From assembly GCF_003860125.1 (NCBI RefSeq), contig NZ_RQYL01000004.1, positions 62,001 to 126,000 on the forward strand: a stretch of 64,000 nt of DNA. The letters run 5' to 3'. Both the position numbers and the translations under genes were made by a program. Positions 24,427 to 33,686 of this stretch are shown one piece after another (the stretch's first letter is position 1; each line of letters opens with the position of its first letter). The notes beneath the pieces were generated by a model, which did not search any database, was not told the origin of the DNA, and saw only the letters and a program-made list of their open reading frames with translations. This stretch comes from Fretibacterium sp. OH1220_COT-178. GTDB lineage: Bacteria > Synergistota > Synergistia > Synergistales > Aminobacteriaceae.

Positions 24427-26419
24427 AGCCCCGTTTTCCTCCGTATCCGTCCCAATTTCCCCGACGTTCCTCCCCTCCGCGGTCGTCCAGATTTTTGTAC
24501 GCGTCGGGGATCTCAAACAGGAAGCGGGAGAACCCTTTGTCGAGCGTCGTCCCATAAAGACGCCGGCTGCGGGCCGCAGTGAGGTAGAGGCGTTCCTCCG
24601 CCCGTGTCATCCCCACATAACAGAGCCGGCGCTCCTCCTCCATTTGAGAGGGGTCGTCCTTCGCCCGCGAGTTCGGGAAGACGTCCTCTTCGAGCCCCAC
24701 GAGGAACACGACGGGAAACTCCAAGCCCTTGGCCGCATGCAGCGTCAGCAGGCCGACGGAGCGACGGTCGTCGGGATCCTGAGCGTCCGCGTCCGTAAAA
24801 AGGGCCGCCTCGGCCAGGGATTCGGCAAGGTCTCCCTCGGGGACGACGGAGCGGAGTTCCATGACGTTGTCGATGCGGTCCTCCCAATCCTCCGGATTCT
24901 TCTCCCTCAGAAAATCCTCGTAGCCCATGTGGTTCAGCACGTAATCGACCGCGGCCCCCACGCCGCGCTCTGCGGCCCTCAGAAGTCCTGCCATCTGTCG
25001 GCCGAATAGGGCGACCGCCCCTCCGACCTGTCCTTTGACCGGAAAAATCCCCTCACCCACCGCACGCCAGAAATCCCCGGCCGGCGAGGCGGGCACCGCA
25101 CCCGAGGCCTGCCACCCGGACCATTCCTCCCGTTTCTTCGGCCCCATGCCCTTGATCGCAAAAGCGGCCACACGCTCGAAGGAGGTCCTGTCGTCCGGGT
25201 TCACGGCCAGTTTCAGGACCGCGAGGACATCCCGGACCTCCTTACGCTCGTAAAAAGCCGTTCCCCGGACAATTCTATAAGGGATTGCCGCCTCCAGCAG
25301 CTTTTGTTCGTACAGGCGGCTCATGGTGTTCTGACGGTACAGAATGGCCATATCGCCGTAGTCGTAGCCATGATTCACCTTCAAACGTCCGATCTCCGCG
25401 GTGATGAAGCTCGCCTCCTGAAGATCGCTGTTTGCGAGCAGGGTATGGACCTTCTCCCCCTGCCCCCGTGCGGTCTTGAGCTCCTTCTCCTTTCGTGCGG
25501 AGTTGTTGCGGATCAGGGCGTTCGAGGCACCCAAAATATTGCCCGTCGAACGGTAGTTCTCGTCCAGAATGATGGTGTGGGCGTCTTTTTGCCCCGCCAT
25601 CCCCTTGAAATCCCGCTCGAAGTTCAGGATCATCCCGATATCCGCGCCGCGCCAGCCGTAGATGGACTGATCCGGATCGCCAACCACGTTCAGCCGGCAG
25701 TCCGGTCCCACGAGGTAGCGGAGCAGCAAGTACTGAGGCCGGTTGACGTCCTGATACTCGTCCACCAAGAGCCAGCGGATCCGCTCCCGCTCCGAGCGTT
25801 TCACCCCCTCGTCCGCAGCGAGGATCTGCAGGGGAACGATCATCAGGTCGTCGAAATCCACCGCTCCCCGGTTTCTCAGCTCCCTGCGGTACTCGTGGGC
25901 GACGTCCAGGTACAGGCCCTCCAGAAGGGGCTCCCGGCTCCCCGGCGACCAGGCCGCCCGATCCCTGGATATGGCGTCGAGAACCGAGGCGGGTTCGATA
26001 TCCTTGGTGTTGACCCCCATCCGCTCCAGGATCTGTTTGACCAGGGCACGGCTGTCCCCGCGATCGAAGACGGCGAAGCCCGGCTTTACCCCCGCCTGGG
26101 CCTCGGCGGCCTCCCGGTTCCGGAACAGAAACTTCAGGCCGAAGGCGTGAAAGGTGCTGACGCGCACCTCCTCCGCCCCGGAGGAGACCAAGGCCGAGAC
26201 GCGCTCGCGCATCTCCCCGGCGGCCTTGTTCGTAAACGTCATTGCCGTGATCTCCCAGGGCTTTGCCAGCCCCTCCGCAATCAGCCAGGCGACCTTGTGG
26301 GTCAGGACCCTTGTCTTCCCGCTGCCCGCCCCGGCCAGGATCAAAAGCGGCCCGTCTACATACGTCACGGCCTCTCGTTGCCTGGGCGAGAGGCGTTCCA
26401 GAATGTCCTTGTCCGACAT
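24380..26419 (-). CDS. UvrD/PcrA-type ATP-dependent DNA helicase
   Basis: A 679-residue superfamily 1A helicase. In order: Q motif LSPRQREAVTYVDGPLL, Walker A GAGSGKTRVL, motif Ia TNKAAGEMRERV, VSTFHAFG, Walker B LLVDEYQDVN, GDPDQSIYGWRGAD, the DENYRSTGNIL block, LTLHAAKGLEFPVVFLVG and EERRLCYVGMTRAEERLYL. It acts in nucleotide excision and mismatch repair or replication-fork clearance. The C-terminal tail (GGKRGYGSYGTGHYRGRRG) is glycine-arginine rich. The ATG has GAAGAGG upstream. First gene of a run with coaE and DHH-PAP. Confidence 0.93.
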   Translation of the reverse strand: MSDKDILERLSPRQREAVTYVDGPLLILAGAGSGKTRVLTHKVAWLIAEGLAKPWEITAMTFTNKAAGEMRERVSALVSSGAEEVRVSTFHAFGLKFLFRNREAAEAQAGVKPGFAVFDRGDSRALVKQILERMGVNTKDIEPASVLDAISRDRAAWSPGSREPLLEGLYLDVAHEYRRELRNRGAVDFDDLMIVPLQILAADEGVKRSERERIRWLLVDEYQDVNRPQYLLLRYLVGPDCRLNVVGDPDQSIYGWRGADIGMILNFERDFKGMAGQKDAHTIILDENYRSTGNILGASNALIRNNSARKEKELKTARGQGEKVHTLLANSDLQEASFITAEIGRLKVNHGYDYGDMAILYRQNTMSRLYEQKLLEAAIPYRIVRGTAFYERKEVRDVLAVLKLAVNPDDRTSFERVAAFAIKGMGPKKREEWSGWQASGAVPASPAGDFWRAVGEGIFPVKGQVGGAVALFGRQMAGLLRAAERGVGAAVDYVLNHMGYEDFLREKNPEDWEDRIDNVMELRSVVPEGDLAESLAEAALFTDADAQDPDDRRSVGLLTLHAAKGLEFPVVFLVGLEEDVFPNSRAKDDPSQMEEERRLCYVGMTRAEERLYLTAARSRRLYGTTLDKGFSRFLFEIPDAYKNLDDRGGEERRGNWDGYGGKRGYGSYGTGHYRGRRGW

Positions 26420-26454
26420 ATCCTCTTCTCCTTAACTATCAATCCTCGAACCCG

Positions 26455-26826
26455 TCAAAGATCCTCCTCCGGGCTTGTTCCGCCGCCTTCCACCTCCATG
26501 GAGTCGATGGACAACTCGAGCCCGGACAGGAGCTCCACATCCGGGCTGCCGCACCTGGGACAGACGAAGGCCGTACTTTCGCTGCCGGTGTCTCGGCCAC
26601 AGGCCCTGCACCGAAAGACGATCGGCAGGGACAAAATCGACAGTTCCGCCCCTTCCGTGGCGGTCCCCCTGGAGACCACGGAAAAAGCGAAGGCCACGAG
26701 CTCGGGGTTGGCCCTTCTCAGACCACCGACCTTCAACACGATACGGCGAACGCGGGTCCAGCCCGCCCGCTCGCAAAGGCCAAGAATGGCGTTGTTCACG
26801 GACTCCGTCAAGGCCAGCTCGTGCAA
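26455..26826 (-). CDS. hypA: HypA-like nickel metallochaperone
   Basis: A 123-residue protein with the essential MHELALTESV N terminus (His2 is the nickel ligand in the family) and the zinc site CRAC...CPRC (about residues 73-95). HypA delivers nickel during [NiFe]-hydrogenase maturation. The start is a TTG (26824-26826). No hydrogenase or hypBCDF gene is nearby; only a HypE-like protein 27 kb away. The C-terminal tail is acidic. Confidence 0.86.
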   Translation of the reverse strand: MHELALTESVNNAILGLCERAGWTRVRRIVLKVGGLRRANPELVAFAFSVVSRGTATEGAELSILSLPIVFRCRACGRDTGSESTAFVCPRCGSPDVELLSGLELSIDSMEVEGGGTSPEEDL

Positions 26827-26847
26827 AACGGCATCCCCTTCCGCGCG

Positions 26848-27816
26848 CTACGAAGGACTCTGGGCGGCCAGGGCCGACAGGGCTCCGATGAAGCGCTCCG
26901 TCGTCTCGGAGTCGAAATCCAGGCCCTTCCGGGCTCTCAGCAACTGAAGAAGGATCTGCTCCGAGGCGGTGTCCAGATCCCGCAGATCCCCCAGGGAGGA
27001 GAGGTAATCGGCTATCATGATAGCCAGCCTCAGAATGGAGCTACCCAGCGGAGTCCTTCGGGACTCGTCCTTCGGATCGAAGGGTTTGCGGTGAAAGCGG
27101 ATGATATCGGCAATCCCCCGCATCCGCTCGATCCTGGCCAGCAACCTGGCGGACTGGATGGAGTAGTCCTCGAACTCGTGGAGGTCCGGATCGGAGGATT
27201 CCTTGAGCCGCTCCTGGTAGATCGAGATCTTCCCGAGGTTATGCAGGAGCCCCGCCGCCCGCAACTCCCGCAGCGCGCCCTCGGTAAGCCCCATCGCCTT
27301 GCCTATCTGTAGCGCGATGGAGGCGATCTGTTCGTTCCTGCTGGCAATCTCGGACTCCTGGGCGAGCAGAATCTCGTAGAACATCTCGACCATGGCGTCA
27401 AAATCGTGCTCCAGCCTGCGCTCCAATTCCACCTCCTCGGTACGGTCGAAGAGAATTTCCATAAAGAGCCCCGTATTCCGGCCATCTGCATCGAGAAGGG
27501 GAAAATCGACGATAGAGCTGTAGAGGACCGAACCGAAGCGCGGCGCCGTTGCCAAGGGCCTCTGGACCTCTTCCATCGTCTCCCGACATTGATCGAGCAT
27601 GCAGTCCGGACAAGGGCCGCCGTAGCCGAAAAGCTCGTAGCACTTTTCGGGGAGAGGCCCGCACTCCCTCCGTCCCAGGGCGGACTTCAGGATCCCATTG
27701 ACGTGGACCAAGTCCCTGTTCCCCCTGACGACGAGGTAGTTTAATGGGACGTTTTCCATGATCATCCGGACATATTCGTGCTGTACGACCCGAGAAAAGG
27801 GCAGAGGACGGCGCAT
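26848..27816 (-). CDS. PAS-HD signalling protein with a degenerate HD motif
   Basis: A 322-residue protein: N-terminal PAS domain (about 15-140) carrying a cysteine cluster (Cys 52, 59, 69, 72, 77, including PCPDC), then an HD-GYP-like domain. The HD pair is changed to HN (AAGLLHNLGKI) and the HHE...GYP signature is replaced by RFHRKPFDPKD, so cyclic-di-GMP hydrolysis is unlikely, although a later Asp (IADYLSSL) remains. The ATG at 27814-27816, with GGAGG upstream, comes one base after the stop of the related upstream gene, so the two are co-translated. Probably a diverged paralogue acting as a regulator or partner of the active-looking neighbour. Ligand unknown. Confidence 0.75.
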   Translation of the reverse strand: MRRPLPFSRVVQHEYVRMIMENVPLNYLVVRGNRDLVHVNGILKSALGRRECGPLPEKCYELFGYGGPCPDCMLDQCRETMEEVQRPLATAPRFGSVLYSSIVDFPLLDADGRNTGLFMEILFDRTEEVELERRLEHDFDAMVEMFYEILLAQESEIASRNEQIASIALQIGKAMGLTEGALRELRAAGLLHNLGKISIYQERLKESSDPDLHEFEDYSIQSARLLARIERMRGIADIIRFHRKPFDPKDESRRTPLGSSILRLAIMIADYLSSLGDLRDLDTASEQILLQLLRARKGLDFDSETTERFIGALSALAAQSPS

Positions 27817-27817
27817 T

Positions 27818-28810
27818 TCACCAGCCTCCGGCGTCGGACAGCTCTTCCGTGTCCAGAAGCTCCAGCATGGCTTGAGCGATTCGAGGATCGAATTGGCCTC
27901 CGGATCCCCTGAGGAACTCCGCCTTGATGTATTCTCGATCCCGGGCATCCTTGTAGGATCGACGCGAAGCCATGGCGTGAAAGGCATCGGCCGCCGAGAT
28001 GATGCGAGCCTCCCAGAGGATGTCCTCGCCCTTCAGACCGTCCGGGTAACCCTTTCCATCATAGCGCTCATGGTGCGAACGTATGATGGGGCCGATGTCG
28101 CGAAAACGGTCGAGCCTGGCGACCATCTCCGCGCCACGTGGCGAATGGACCTTGATGATCTCAAATTCCTCGTCCGTCAATCGGCCGGGTTTGTTGAGGA
28201 TATCCCAGGGGACCCCCACCTTTCCAATGTCGTGGAGCATTCCCGCGACCTCCATCCGGAACTCCTCTTCCCTGGGCATACCCAGTTTTCGAGCCAGAGC
28301 CAGGCTGACGTCGCGCACACAGCGGGAATGCCTTGCCGTGTAGGCGTCCTTGGAGTCCAGGAGCTGGGCCAAAATGTCGATCAGGGAGAGAAAATCCTGT
28401 TCCAGGCGGTCCCGATACTCCAGGATGCGGGTCTTGTCCACCAGGAATTCGATCACTTTCTCGACCCGCCCGTTCTTTTTTACAGGAACGTCATGAATCT
28501 CCAGCACGACGGCGGAGCCGTCCTTGCGGGTCTGTCGCCGCATGGAGACCACCTTCTCCCCGCTCTCGAAGACCTTCGCCATCATGCAGCCGGGGCAGGG
28601 TCTGTCCTTGCCCGTCAGCTCGAAACAACGCTTCGAACAAATCTCGTCCTTCGAAAACGCCAATGTGCTGGCCAACCGATCATTGACATAGTGCACGTTG
28701 TAATTCCGGTCCAGCAGAGCGATGCTCGTCGGGGTCCGTTCTCCCATCAGCTGCAGCAGTTTTTCCCCCGCTATTTTCTCGAAGTCGAGGTTGAAAACAG
28801 AATCCGTCAT
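27818..28810 (-). CDS. PAS-HD-GYP cyclic-di-GMP phosphodiesterase
   Basis: A 330-residue protein with an N-terminal PAS domain (about 20-130) and a C-terminal HD-GYP domain with intact signatures: AGMLHDIGKVGVPWDIL, HHERYDGKGYPDGLKG and ISAADAFHAM. HD-GYP enzymes hydrolyse cyclic-di-GMP. The PAS domain carries Cys 58, 62, 72 and 75 in the pattern C-x3-C-x9-C-x2-C (including PCPGC), possibly a metal or redox site; that is inference. An ATG at 28808-28810 is directly preceded by a GTG. No membrane segment, so it senses a cytoplasmic signal. Confidence 0.87.
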   Translation of the reverse strand: MTDSVFNLDFEKIAGEKLLQLMGERTPTSIALLDRNYNVHYVNDRLASTLAFSKDEICSKRCFELTGKDRPCPGCMMAKVFESGEKVVSMRRQTRKDGSAVVLEIHDVPVKKNGRVEKVIEFLVDKTRILEYRDRLEQDFLSLIDILAQLLDSKDAYTARHSRCVRDVSLALARKLGMPREEEFRMEVAGMLHDIGKVGVPWDILNKPGRLTDEEFEIIKVHSPRGAEMVARLDRFRDIGPIIRSHHERYDGKGYPDGLKGEDILWEARIISAADAFHAMASRRSYKDARDREYIKAEFLRGSGGQFDPRIAQAMLELLDTEELSDAGGW

Positions 28811-28885
28811 CACCTCAGATCGTCCTCTCCGTCACGCTTCCCCACCCCTCGGCACCCCAGACAGCCGCACGCAAAAATTCATCCT

Positions 28886-30889
28886 CTAGGCGGGCGTGCC
28901 GAGGTTCTCGAGACGAAGGGACAGCTCCTCCCATCGTCTGTAGGCCCCCTCGAGCCCACGCTCGATCGTGTTCCGCTCCACCATGAGTTCCCGCACCCGT
29001 CCGGAGTCCGCGAGCACCTCGGCATCGCTCAACGCGGCATCGATTTCGTCTCTCCGTGTCTCCATGTCCTCGATACGCCCCTCCAAAGGGGTCAGCTCCT
29101 TCCGGATTTCGCGCCGCTCCCGATCGAGACGTTCCCGTTCTTCGGCAGCCTGCCGACGGATGGAACGCGTACTTCGCCCAAAGCGGATATTCTCCGTCGC
29201 CCCCTCGCAGCCACCGCCCAAAAGCGCCTCCCGTCTCTCCAAAAACCAGGAGTAGTTGCCGGGATAATCGTAGACCCGTCCGTCGCGGATCTCTAGCACC
29301 CGCTCCGCCAACGCGTCCAAGAAGTGGCGGTCGTGGGAGACGATGAGGAGGGTCCCTCCGTACTGCAGCAACGCGTTCTGCACGAGCTCCTTGGTGCTCC
29401 GGTCGAGGTGGTTGGTCGGCTCGTCCAGGATCAGAAAATTGGTCTCCGCCAACATGAGCTTGAACAGGGCCAGACGCGCTTTCTCCCCTCCCGACAGCAC
29501 GGAGACGGATTTATGGATGTCCGAGCCGGAGAACAGGAACGCGCCCAACAGGCTGCGGCGGCTGACATCGTTCAGGATCGACGGGGCCGATCGGGCCTCC
29601 TCCCAGATCGTGTGAGAGTAGTTCACATTCTGGGCGCTCTCCTGGGAATAGAAGGCCCGTCTCACATTGTGCCCCAGACGCACGGTACCGGACGTCGGAG
29701 CCTCCACCCCGCTCAACAGCCGGAGCAGCGTGGACTTGCCCGCGCCGTTGACGCCCACGAGGGCGACGCGCTCTCCGCGATTGACGGTAAAATCGAGCCC
29801 CTCAAACACCCGATTCTCCCCGTAGCTCTTGGAGAGCCCCCGGACCCCCAGGACCTCCCAGCCGCTGTCCGGGGCCTCCGGAATGCGAAAACGGACACCC
29901 TTTTCGGGCCCGTCGATCACGATCGCATCCATCTTTTCGAGCTGTTTCAGACGGCTCTGAACCTGGGCGGCCTTGGAGGACTTGTAGCGAAAACGGTTGA
30001 CGAACCGTTCGATTTCCTCCACGCGACGCCTCTGTTCCTCGGCCGTGCGCTCCAGCCGCTCACGAGCGCACTCCTTCTCGACCAAATACCGGTCGTAGCC
30101 ACAGGGATAGAGCGTCAGATGCCCGTGCTCGAGCTCCGCGATCTGCTCGGTCATGTTCTCCAGAAACCGGCGGTCGTGCGACACGGCGACGATGGCCCCC
30201 TTGTGGGCGCGCAGCCACCCCTCCAGCCATTCCATGCTCTCGGTGTCCAGATGGTTCGTCGGCTCGTCAAGAAGCAGCACATCCGGGGCCGAAAGCAGCA
30301 GGGCCGCCATGGCGATGCGCATCTTCCACCCCCCGGAGAACTCCGAGCAATTCCGCTCCCCGTCCTCCCGGGCGAACCCCAGGCCGTGCAGGACTCTTGA
30401 GGCCGCCGCCTCGAACCCGAAGCCTCCCAGGTGCTCGAAGCGCCGTTCCAGGCGGGCGTGTTCCTCCAGAAGGCCGGCGAGATCGCGCGAGCCCTCGTTC
30501 GTGGCGGACAATGCAAGCTCCGTCTCTCGCAACCGCGCCTCCAGGCCGGCAACGCCCACCCGTTCCTTCAAAAGGTCTACGACAGGGATGGATTCCAGCT
30601 CCACGAGGTCCTGAGGCAGATAGCCGACCCGCAGTCCCTTGGAGCGTTCGACTTTGCCTCCGTCCGGCTCGACTTCCCCCGCCAGGATACGAAGCAGGGT
30701 AGTCTTGCCCGCCCCGTTGTTCCCGACAAGCCCCATGCGGGCGCGTTCCCCGATCAGGCAGCCGACATCGTCGAAGATCACCTTCTCCCCGAAAGACAGT
30801 CGAAGTCCCTTGATGTCGATCAGACAAATCCCTCCCGTGTTCTCTTTGAGCCAAACCCCAGAAGTATATACCAACCGAGAGGAGCTCAA
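28886..30889 (-). CDS. ABC-F family ATPase (translation factor type)
   Basis: A protein of about 645-667 residues with two ABC domains and no membrane part. Domain 1: Walker A GNNGAGKTT, signature FSGGWKMR, LLLDEPTNHLD. Domain 2: Walker A GVNGAGKST, signature LSGGEKAR, LILDEPTNHLD. The arginine-rich linker between them and a C-terminal coiled coil (about 560-665) fit ABC-F proteins that act on the ribosome. The start is uncertain: the TTG at 30887-30889 has no ribosome-binding site and lies upstream of a likely -10 element, whereas homology begins at about 30823, where a CTG follows GGGAGGG. A resistance role cannot be told from sequence. Confidence 0.88.
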   Translation of the reverse strand: MSSSRLVYTSGVWLKENTGGICLIDIKGLRLSFGEKVIFDDVGCLIGERARMGLVGNNGAGKTTLLRILAGEVEPDGGKVERSKGLRVGYLPQDLVELESIPVVDLLKERVGVAGLEARLRETELALSATNEGSRDLAGLLEEHARLERRFEHLGGFGFEAAASRVLHGLGFAREDGERNCSEFSGGWKMRIAMAALLLSAPDVLLLDEPTNHLDTESMEWLEGWLRAHKGAIVAVSHDRRFLENMTEQIAELEHGHLTLYPCGYDRYLVEKECARERLERTAEEQRRRVEEIERFVNRFRYKSSKAAQVQSRLKQLEKMDAIVIDGPEKGVRFRIPEAPDSGWEVLGVRGLSKSYGENRVFEGLDFTVNRGERVALVGVNGAGKSTLLRLLSGVEAPTSGTVRLGHNVRRAFYSQESAQNVNYSHTIWEEARSAPSILNDVSRRSLLGAFLFSGSDIHKSVSVLSGGEKARLALFKLMLAETNFLILDEPTNHLDRSTKELVQNALLQYGGTLLIVSHDRHFLDALAERVLEIRDGRVYDYPGNYSWFLERREALLGGGCEGATENIRFGRSTRSIRRQAAEERERLDRERREIRKELTPLEGRIEDMETRRDEIDAALSDAEVLADSGRVRELMVERNTIERGLEGAYRRWEELSLRLENLGTPA
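30863..30868 (-). promoter_or_regulatory. possible -10 element of the ABC-F gene
   Basis: Minus strand TATACT inside the AT-rich run TTGGTATATACT, with an extended TGG in one register; the -35 (TTTTGA at 17 bases) is weak. If used, transcription starts near 30856, downstream of the TTG start, which would force a CTG start at 30821-30823. Confidence 0.42.
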
Positions 30890-31004
30890 AAGCGGACTTC
30901 AACTTACGTTCATGTCCAAGGGGTTCTGAAGGAGAAAGAGGAGGAAAGAGAGCAAGTCCTCTCGGGGCAACGGTTTTTCTGAATTGAACAAGAATGGGCT
31001 CAGC

Positions 31005-31041
31005 AAAAAACGCGCACCTCGACAGCTCCGGATTCTCGAGG
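31005..31041 (-). terminator. probable terminator after recX
   Basis: Downstream of recX on the minus strand a 6-base-pair stem (CCTCGA/TCGAGG) with a 13-base loop is followed six bases later by TTTTTT. Weak stem, but well placed between the recG-recX operon and the ABC-F gene. Confidence 0.5.
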
Positions 31042-31055
31042 GGGCCGCAGCGCCA

Positions 31056-31499
31056 TCACCAAGGCGTCTCGTCGTCCTCTCGCGTGACGGAGTTTATCGT
31101 CCGGCCGGAGAACCCTCTGGCCCGCAGCCTGCCGATGATCCTCTTCAATTCCATGCCCCGGTCGAGCCAATCCCCCACCAGCTCACGAGCACGTTCCTGT
31201 TCGTCCACCTCCGACAAGGCCATGCGGATGTCCTCTCGAGAGACGCCGCGACGGGAAAGCTCATAGTCGATCCGGTCGTTTCCCCACCCCTCGTGCCCCT
31301 CGGCAAAAAGCCGCGAGTAGGCTGTATCGTCAAGGAGCTGCAACATACGAAACTCCTCCAGCAACCCCTCCGCCTGCTCGGACGCGAGTCCGCGTTCGAG
31401 CAGGCGTTCCAGGACCTCCCTTTCGGTGTGGGGTTTCCTTGTAAGGAGGCGCATAAGCCAGGTTCGATGTCCATTCAGTCTCTCTTCGTCCAGAAACAA
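31056..31499 (-). CDS. recX: regulatory protein RecX
   Basis: A 147-residue, helix-rich, charged protein with the three-repeat RecX pattern (LMRLLTRKPHTEREVLERLLERG; DRIDYELSRRGVSREDIRMAL; RIIGRLRARGFSGRTINSV). RecX modulates RecA filaments. I prefer the TTG at 31497-31499 with AGGAG nine bases upstream; a TTG at 31527-31529 would add ten residues and overlap recG. Being next to recG but not recA is somewhat unusual. Confidence 0.82.
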   Translation of the reverse strand: MFLDEERLNGHRTWLMRLLTRKPHTEREVLERLLERGLASEQAEGLLEEFRMLQLLDDTAYSRLFAEGHEGWGNDRIDYELSRRGVSREDIRMALSEVDEQERARELVGDWLDRGMELKRIIGRLRARGFSGRTINSVTREDDETPW

Positions 31500-31512
31500 A
31501 AGTTTTCTCTCC

Positions 31513-33567
31513 TCACGCGGTTCCTGCAAGGTTCAAAACATCCCCGAGCCGTCTCGTCAATTCCTCCCTGAGCGGGGATTCCGCGGCAAGCTGCGGGTCC
31601 CGTAAAAGAAGTTCCCGGGCTTCTTTCCGTGCCAGGGCGAGTATTCTTCGATCCCGCACCAGATCGGCGACGCGGAAATCGGTGAGTCCATGCTGCCGGA
31701 TCCCACAGAGTTCCCCCGGCCCCCGCTGTTTCAGATCCGCCTCGGCCAGAGCGAAACCGTCCGAAGTCCGGGCCATGATCTCGAGGCGAGCCTCCCCCTC
31801 CGGCGAGCGCGTCGGCCCATCCAAAAGGACGCAGACGCTACGCGCATGGCCGCGCCCTACCCGCCCCCTCAACTGGTGAAGCTGCGCCAGCCCGAACCGA
31901 CCGGCGTCCTCGATGATCATGAGGGTCGCATTGGGGACATCCAATCCAACCTCGATCACGAGCGTCGAGACCAGAAGATCGACCTCCCCCGCCGTAAAAC
32001 GGTTCATGATCGAGGCCTTCTCCTCCAGGGGAAGACGCCCGTGCAGCATGGCGATGCGGAGCTCGGGCAGCGCCTTCAGAAGGAGGGCATAACGGGAGGT
32101 GACCGCTCTCGCCTCCGTTCCCTCTTCCTCCTCGATGACGGGGCAAACCCAGTAAATCTGCCCCCCGCTGCGGACGTGCTCTCGGATCAGTTCCGTCAGG
32201 GCTGTCTCGTTCCCAAATCCGGCACGCCGGGTCTCGATGGGCCTCCGCCCGGGAGGAAGCTCGTCCAGTACGGAGACCTCCAGGTCGCCGTAGACCGAAA
32301 GGACCAGGGTCCTGGGAATCGGCGTCGCCGTCATCACCAGGACGTGGGGCATCGTCCCCTTTGCGATCAGATTCTTCCTCTGGAGGACGCCAAAACGATG
32401 CTGCTCATCCACGACCACCAGCCCCAGATTGGAGAAGGAGACCTCGTCTCCGAGTACGGCATGGGTACCGACGACAACCTGTGCCCCGCCCTCCTGCAGC
32501 GAGGCCCGCACGGAGCGGCGCTCGGCGGCCCTTTGCCCTCCGGTCAGAAGGACGGTTTCGATTCCCCAGGGGGCAAACATATGGCTGAGTCTAAAGTAGT
32601 GCTGCTGAGCCAGAATCTCGGTCGGGACCATGAAGGCCGACTGAACTCCGGAATCCGCTGCGGCCAGGATGGCCGCAGCGGCGACCAGGGTCTTTCCCGA
32701 CCCCACATCCCCTTGGAGCAAGCGGTTCATGGGAGTGCAGGACCCCATATCCCGCAAGATTTCTTTTACGGCTCGCCGTTGGGCCCCCGTGAGGGAGAAG
32801 GGAAGAGAAGCGCCCATAAGGGCCTCGAAACGCCGCCCCGGCTTGATGGGACGTGCGTCCGAGGAGGCTTCGTGTCGCCTGCGGCGCAACAAGAGCCCTG
32901 TCTGAAGAAGAAAGAGCTCGTCGAAGGCCAATCGGTTTCTGGCCTTCAGCCATGAATTTCTGTCCTCGGGGTGATGCAGTTCGTAAACCGCCTCCGAGAG
33001 CCCCCTCATGCGGTGCCGTTCCCGGATCGAACGCGGGAGAAAATCCACCAGTCCGCCCCCATAGGCATCGAGTGTCTCATCGATCAGACGCCTCAGCCAT
33101 TTTTGTGCGAGTGACGCCGTGAGGGAGTAGACGGGAACGATCCGTCCGACGGAGCGAGGTCCCTCTTCCTCCTCCAGAATCTCGAACTCGGGGTTGGTCA
33201 GCTGGAGGCCGCCTCGATGCTCCACTTTTCCGTAAAGGGCCAGTCTGGTTCCGACGGCCAGCTGCGTCGCAAGACGCTGGCCGTTGAACCAAACGGCGCG
33301 AACCCTGCCGGTCTCGTCGGCCAGGAGCACCGAGATCGGACCTCCACAATATGCGGGGGCATGAAGCGAAACGACTTCCGCGATCAGCGCGGCGGTCGCG
33401 TCGGCACGCAGGTCCCGCACGCACACGAGCGTTCGGCGATCCTCGTAGCGTCGAGGGAAGAACAGGAGCAAATCCCTCACAGTAAAAATGCCCAGGCGGG
33501 CAAGGGCCTGGGCACGCTTTTCTCCTACACCGCGAAGGAACCGAACCGAAGAGGACAAATCCGTCAT
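31513..33567 (-). CDS. recG: ATP-dependent DNA helicase RecG
   Basis: A 684-residue superfamily 2 helicase that remodels forks and Holliday junctions. N-terminal wedge/OB domain (VRDLLLFFPRRYEDRR; GRVRAVWFNG), then PFSLTGAQRRAVKEIL, Walker A LLQGDVGSGKT, Walker B VVVDEQHRFGV, TATPIPRTL, and motif VI QLRGRVGRG; the C-terminal TRG-type wedge follows. The ATG at 33565-33567 lacks a clear ribosome-binding site; a GTG five codons upstream is an alternative. Between divIVA and recX. Confidence 0.94.
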   Translation of the reverse strand: MTDLSSSVRFLRGVGEKRAQALARLGIFTVRDLLLFFPRRYEDRRTLVCVRDLRADATAALIAEVVSLHAPAYCGGPISVLLADETGRVRAVWFNGQRLATQLAVGTRLALYGKVEHRGGLQLTNPEFEILEEEEGPRSVGRIVPVYSLTASLAQKWLRRLIDETLDAYGGGLVDFLPRSIRERHRMRGLSEAVYELHHPEDRNSWLKARNRLAFDELFLLQTGLLLRRRRHEASSDARPIKPGRRFEALMGASLPFSLTGAQRRAVKEILRDMGSCTPMNRLLQGDVGSGKTLVAAAAILAAADSGVQSAFMVPTEILAQQHYFRLSHMFAPWGIETVLLTGGQRAAERRSVRASLQEGGAQVVVGTHAVLGDEVSFSNLGLVVVDEQHRFGVLQRKNLIAKGTMPHVLVMTATPIPRTLVLSVYGDLEVSVLDELPPGRRPIETRRAGFGNETALTELIREHVRSGGQIYWVCPVIEEEEGTEARAVTSRYALLLKALPELRIAMLHGRLPLEEKASIMNRFTAGEVDLLVSTLVIEVGLDVPNATLMIIEDAGRFGLAQLHQLRGRVGRGHARSVCVLLDGPTRSPEGEARLEIMARTSDGFALAEADLKQRGPGELCGIRQHGLTDFRVADLVRDRRILALARKEARELLLRDPQLAAESPLREELTRRLGDVLNLAGTA

Positions 33568-33686
33568 TTCAAGATCAAACACAAGGTCGATGGACCCGTA
33601 TCGGGAGAGCCGGAAATCCCTTCAGGTTTTCCCAACGGGAGAGCGGGTTTGGACCCCACGTCATTCCCCCCGGCCAGCGTGAAGGA

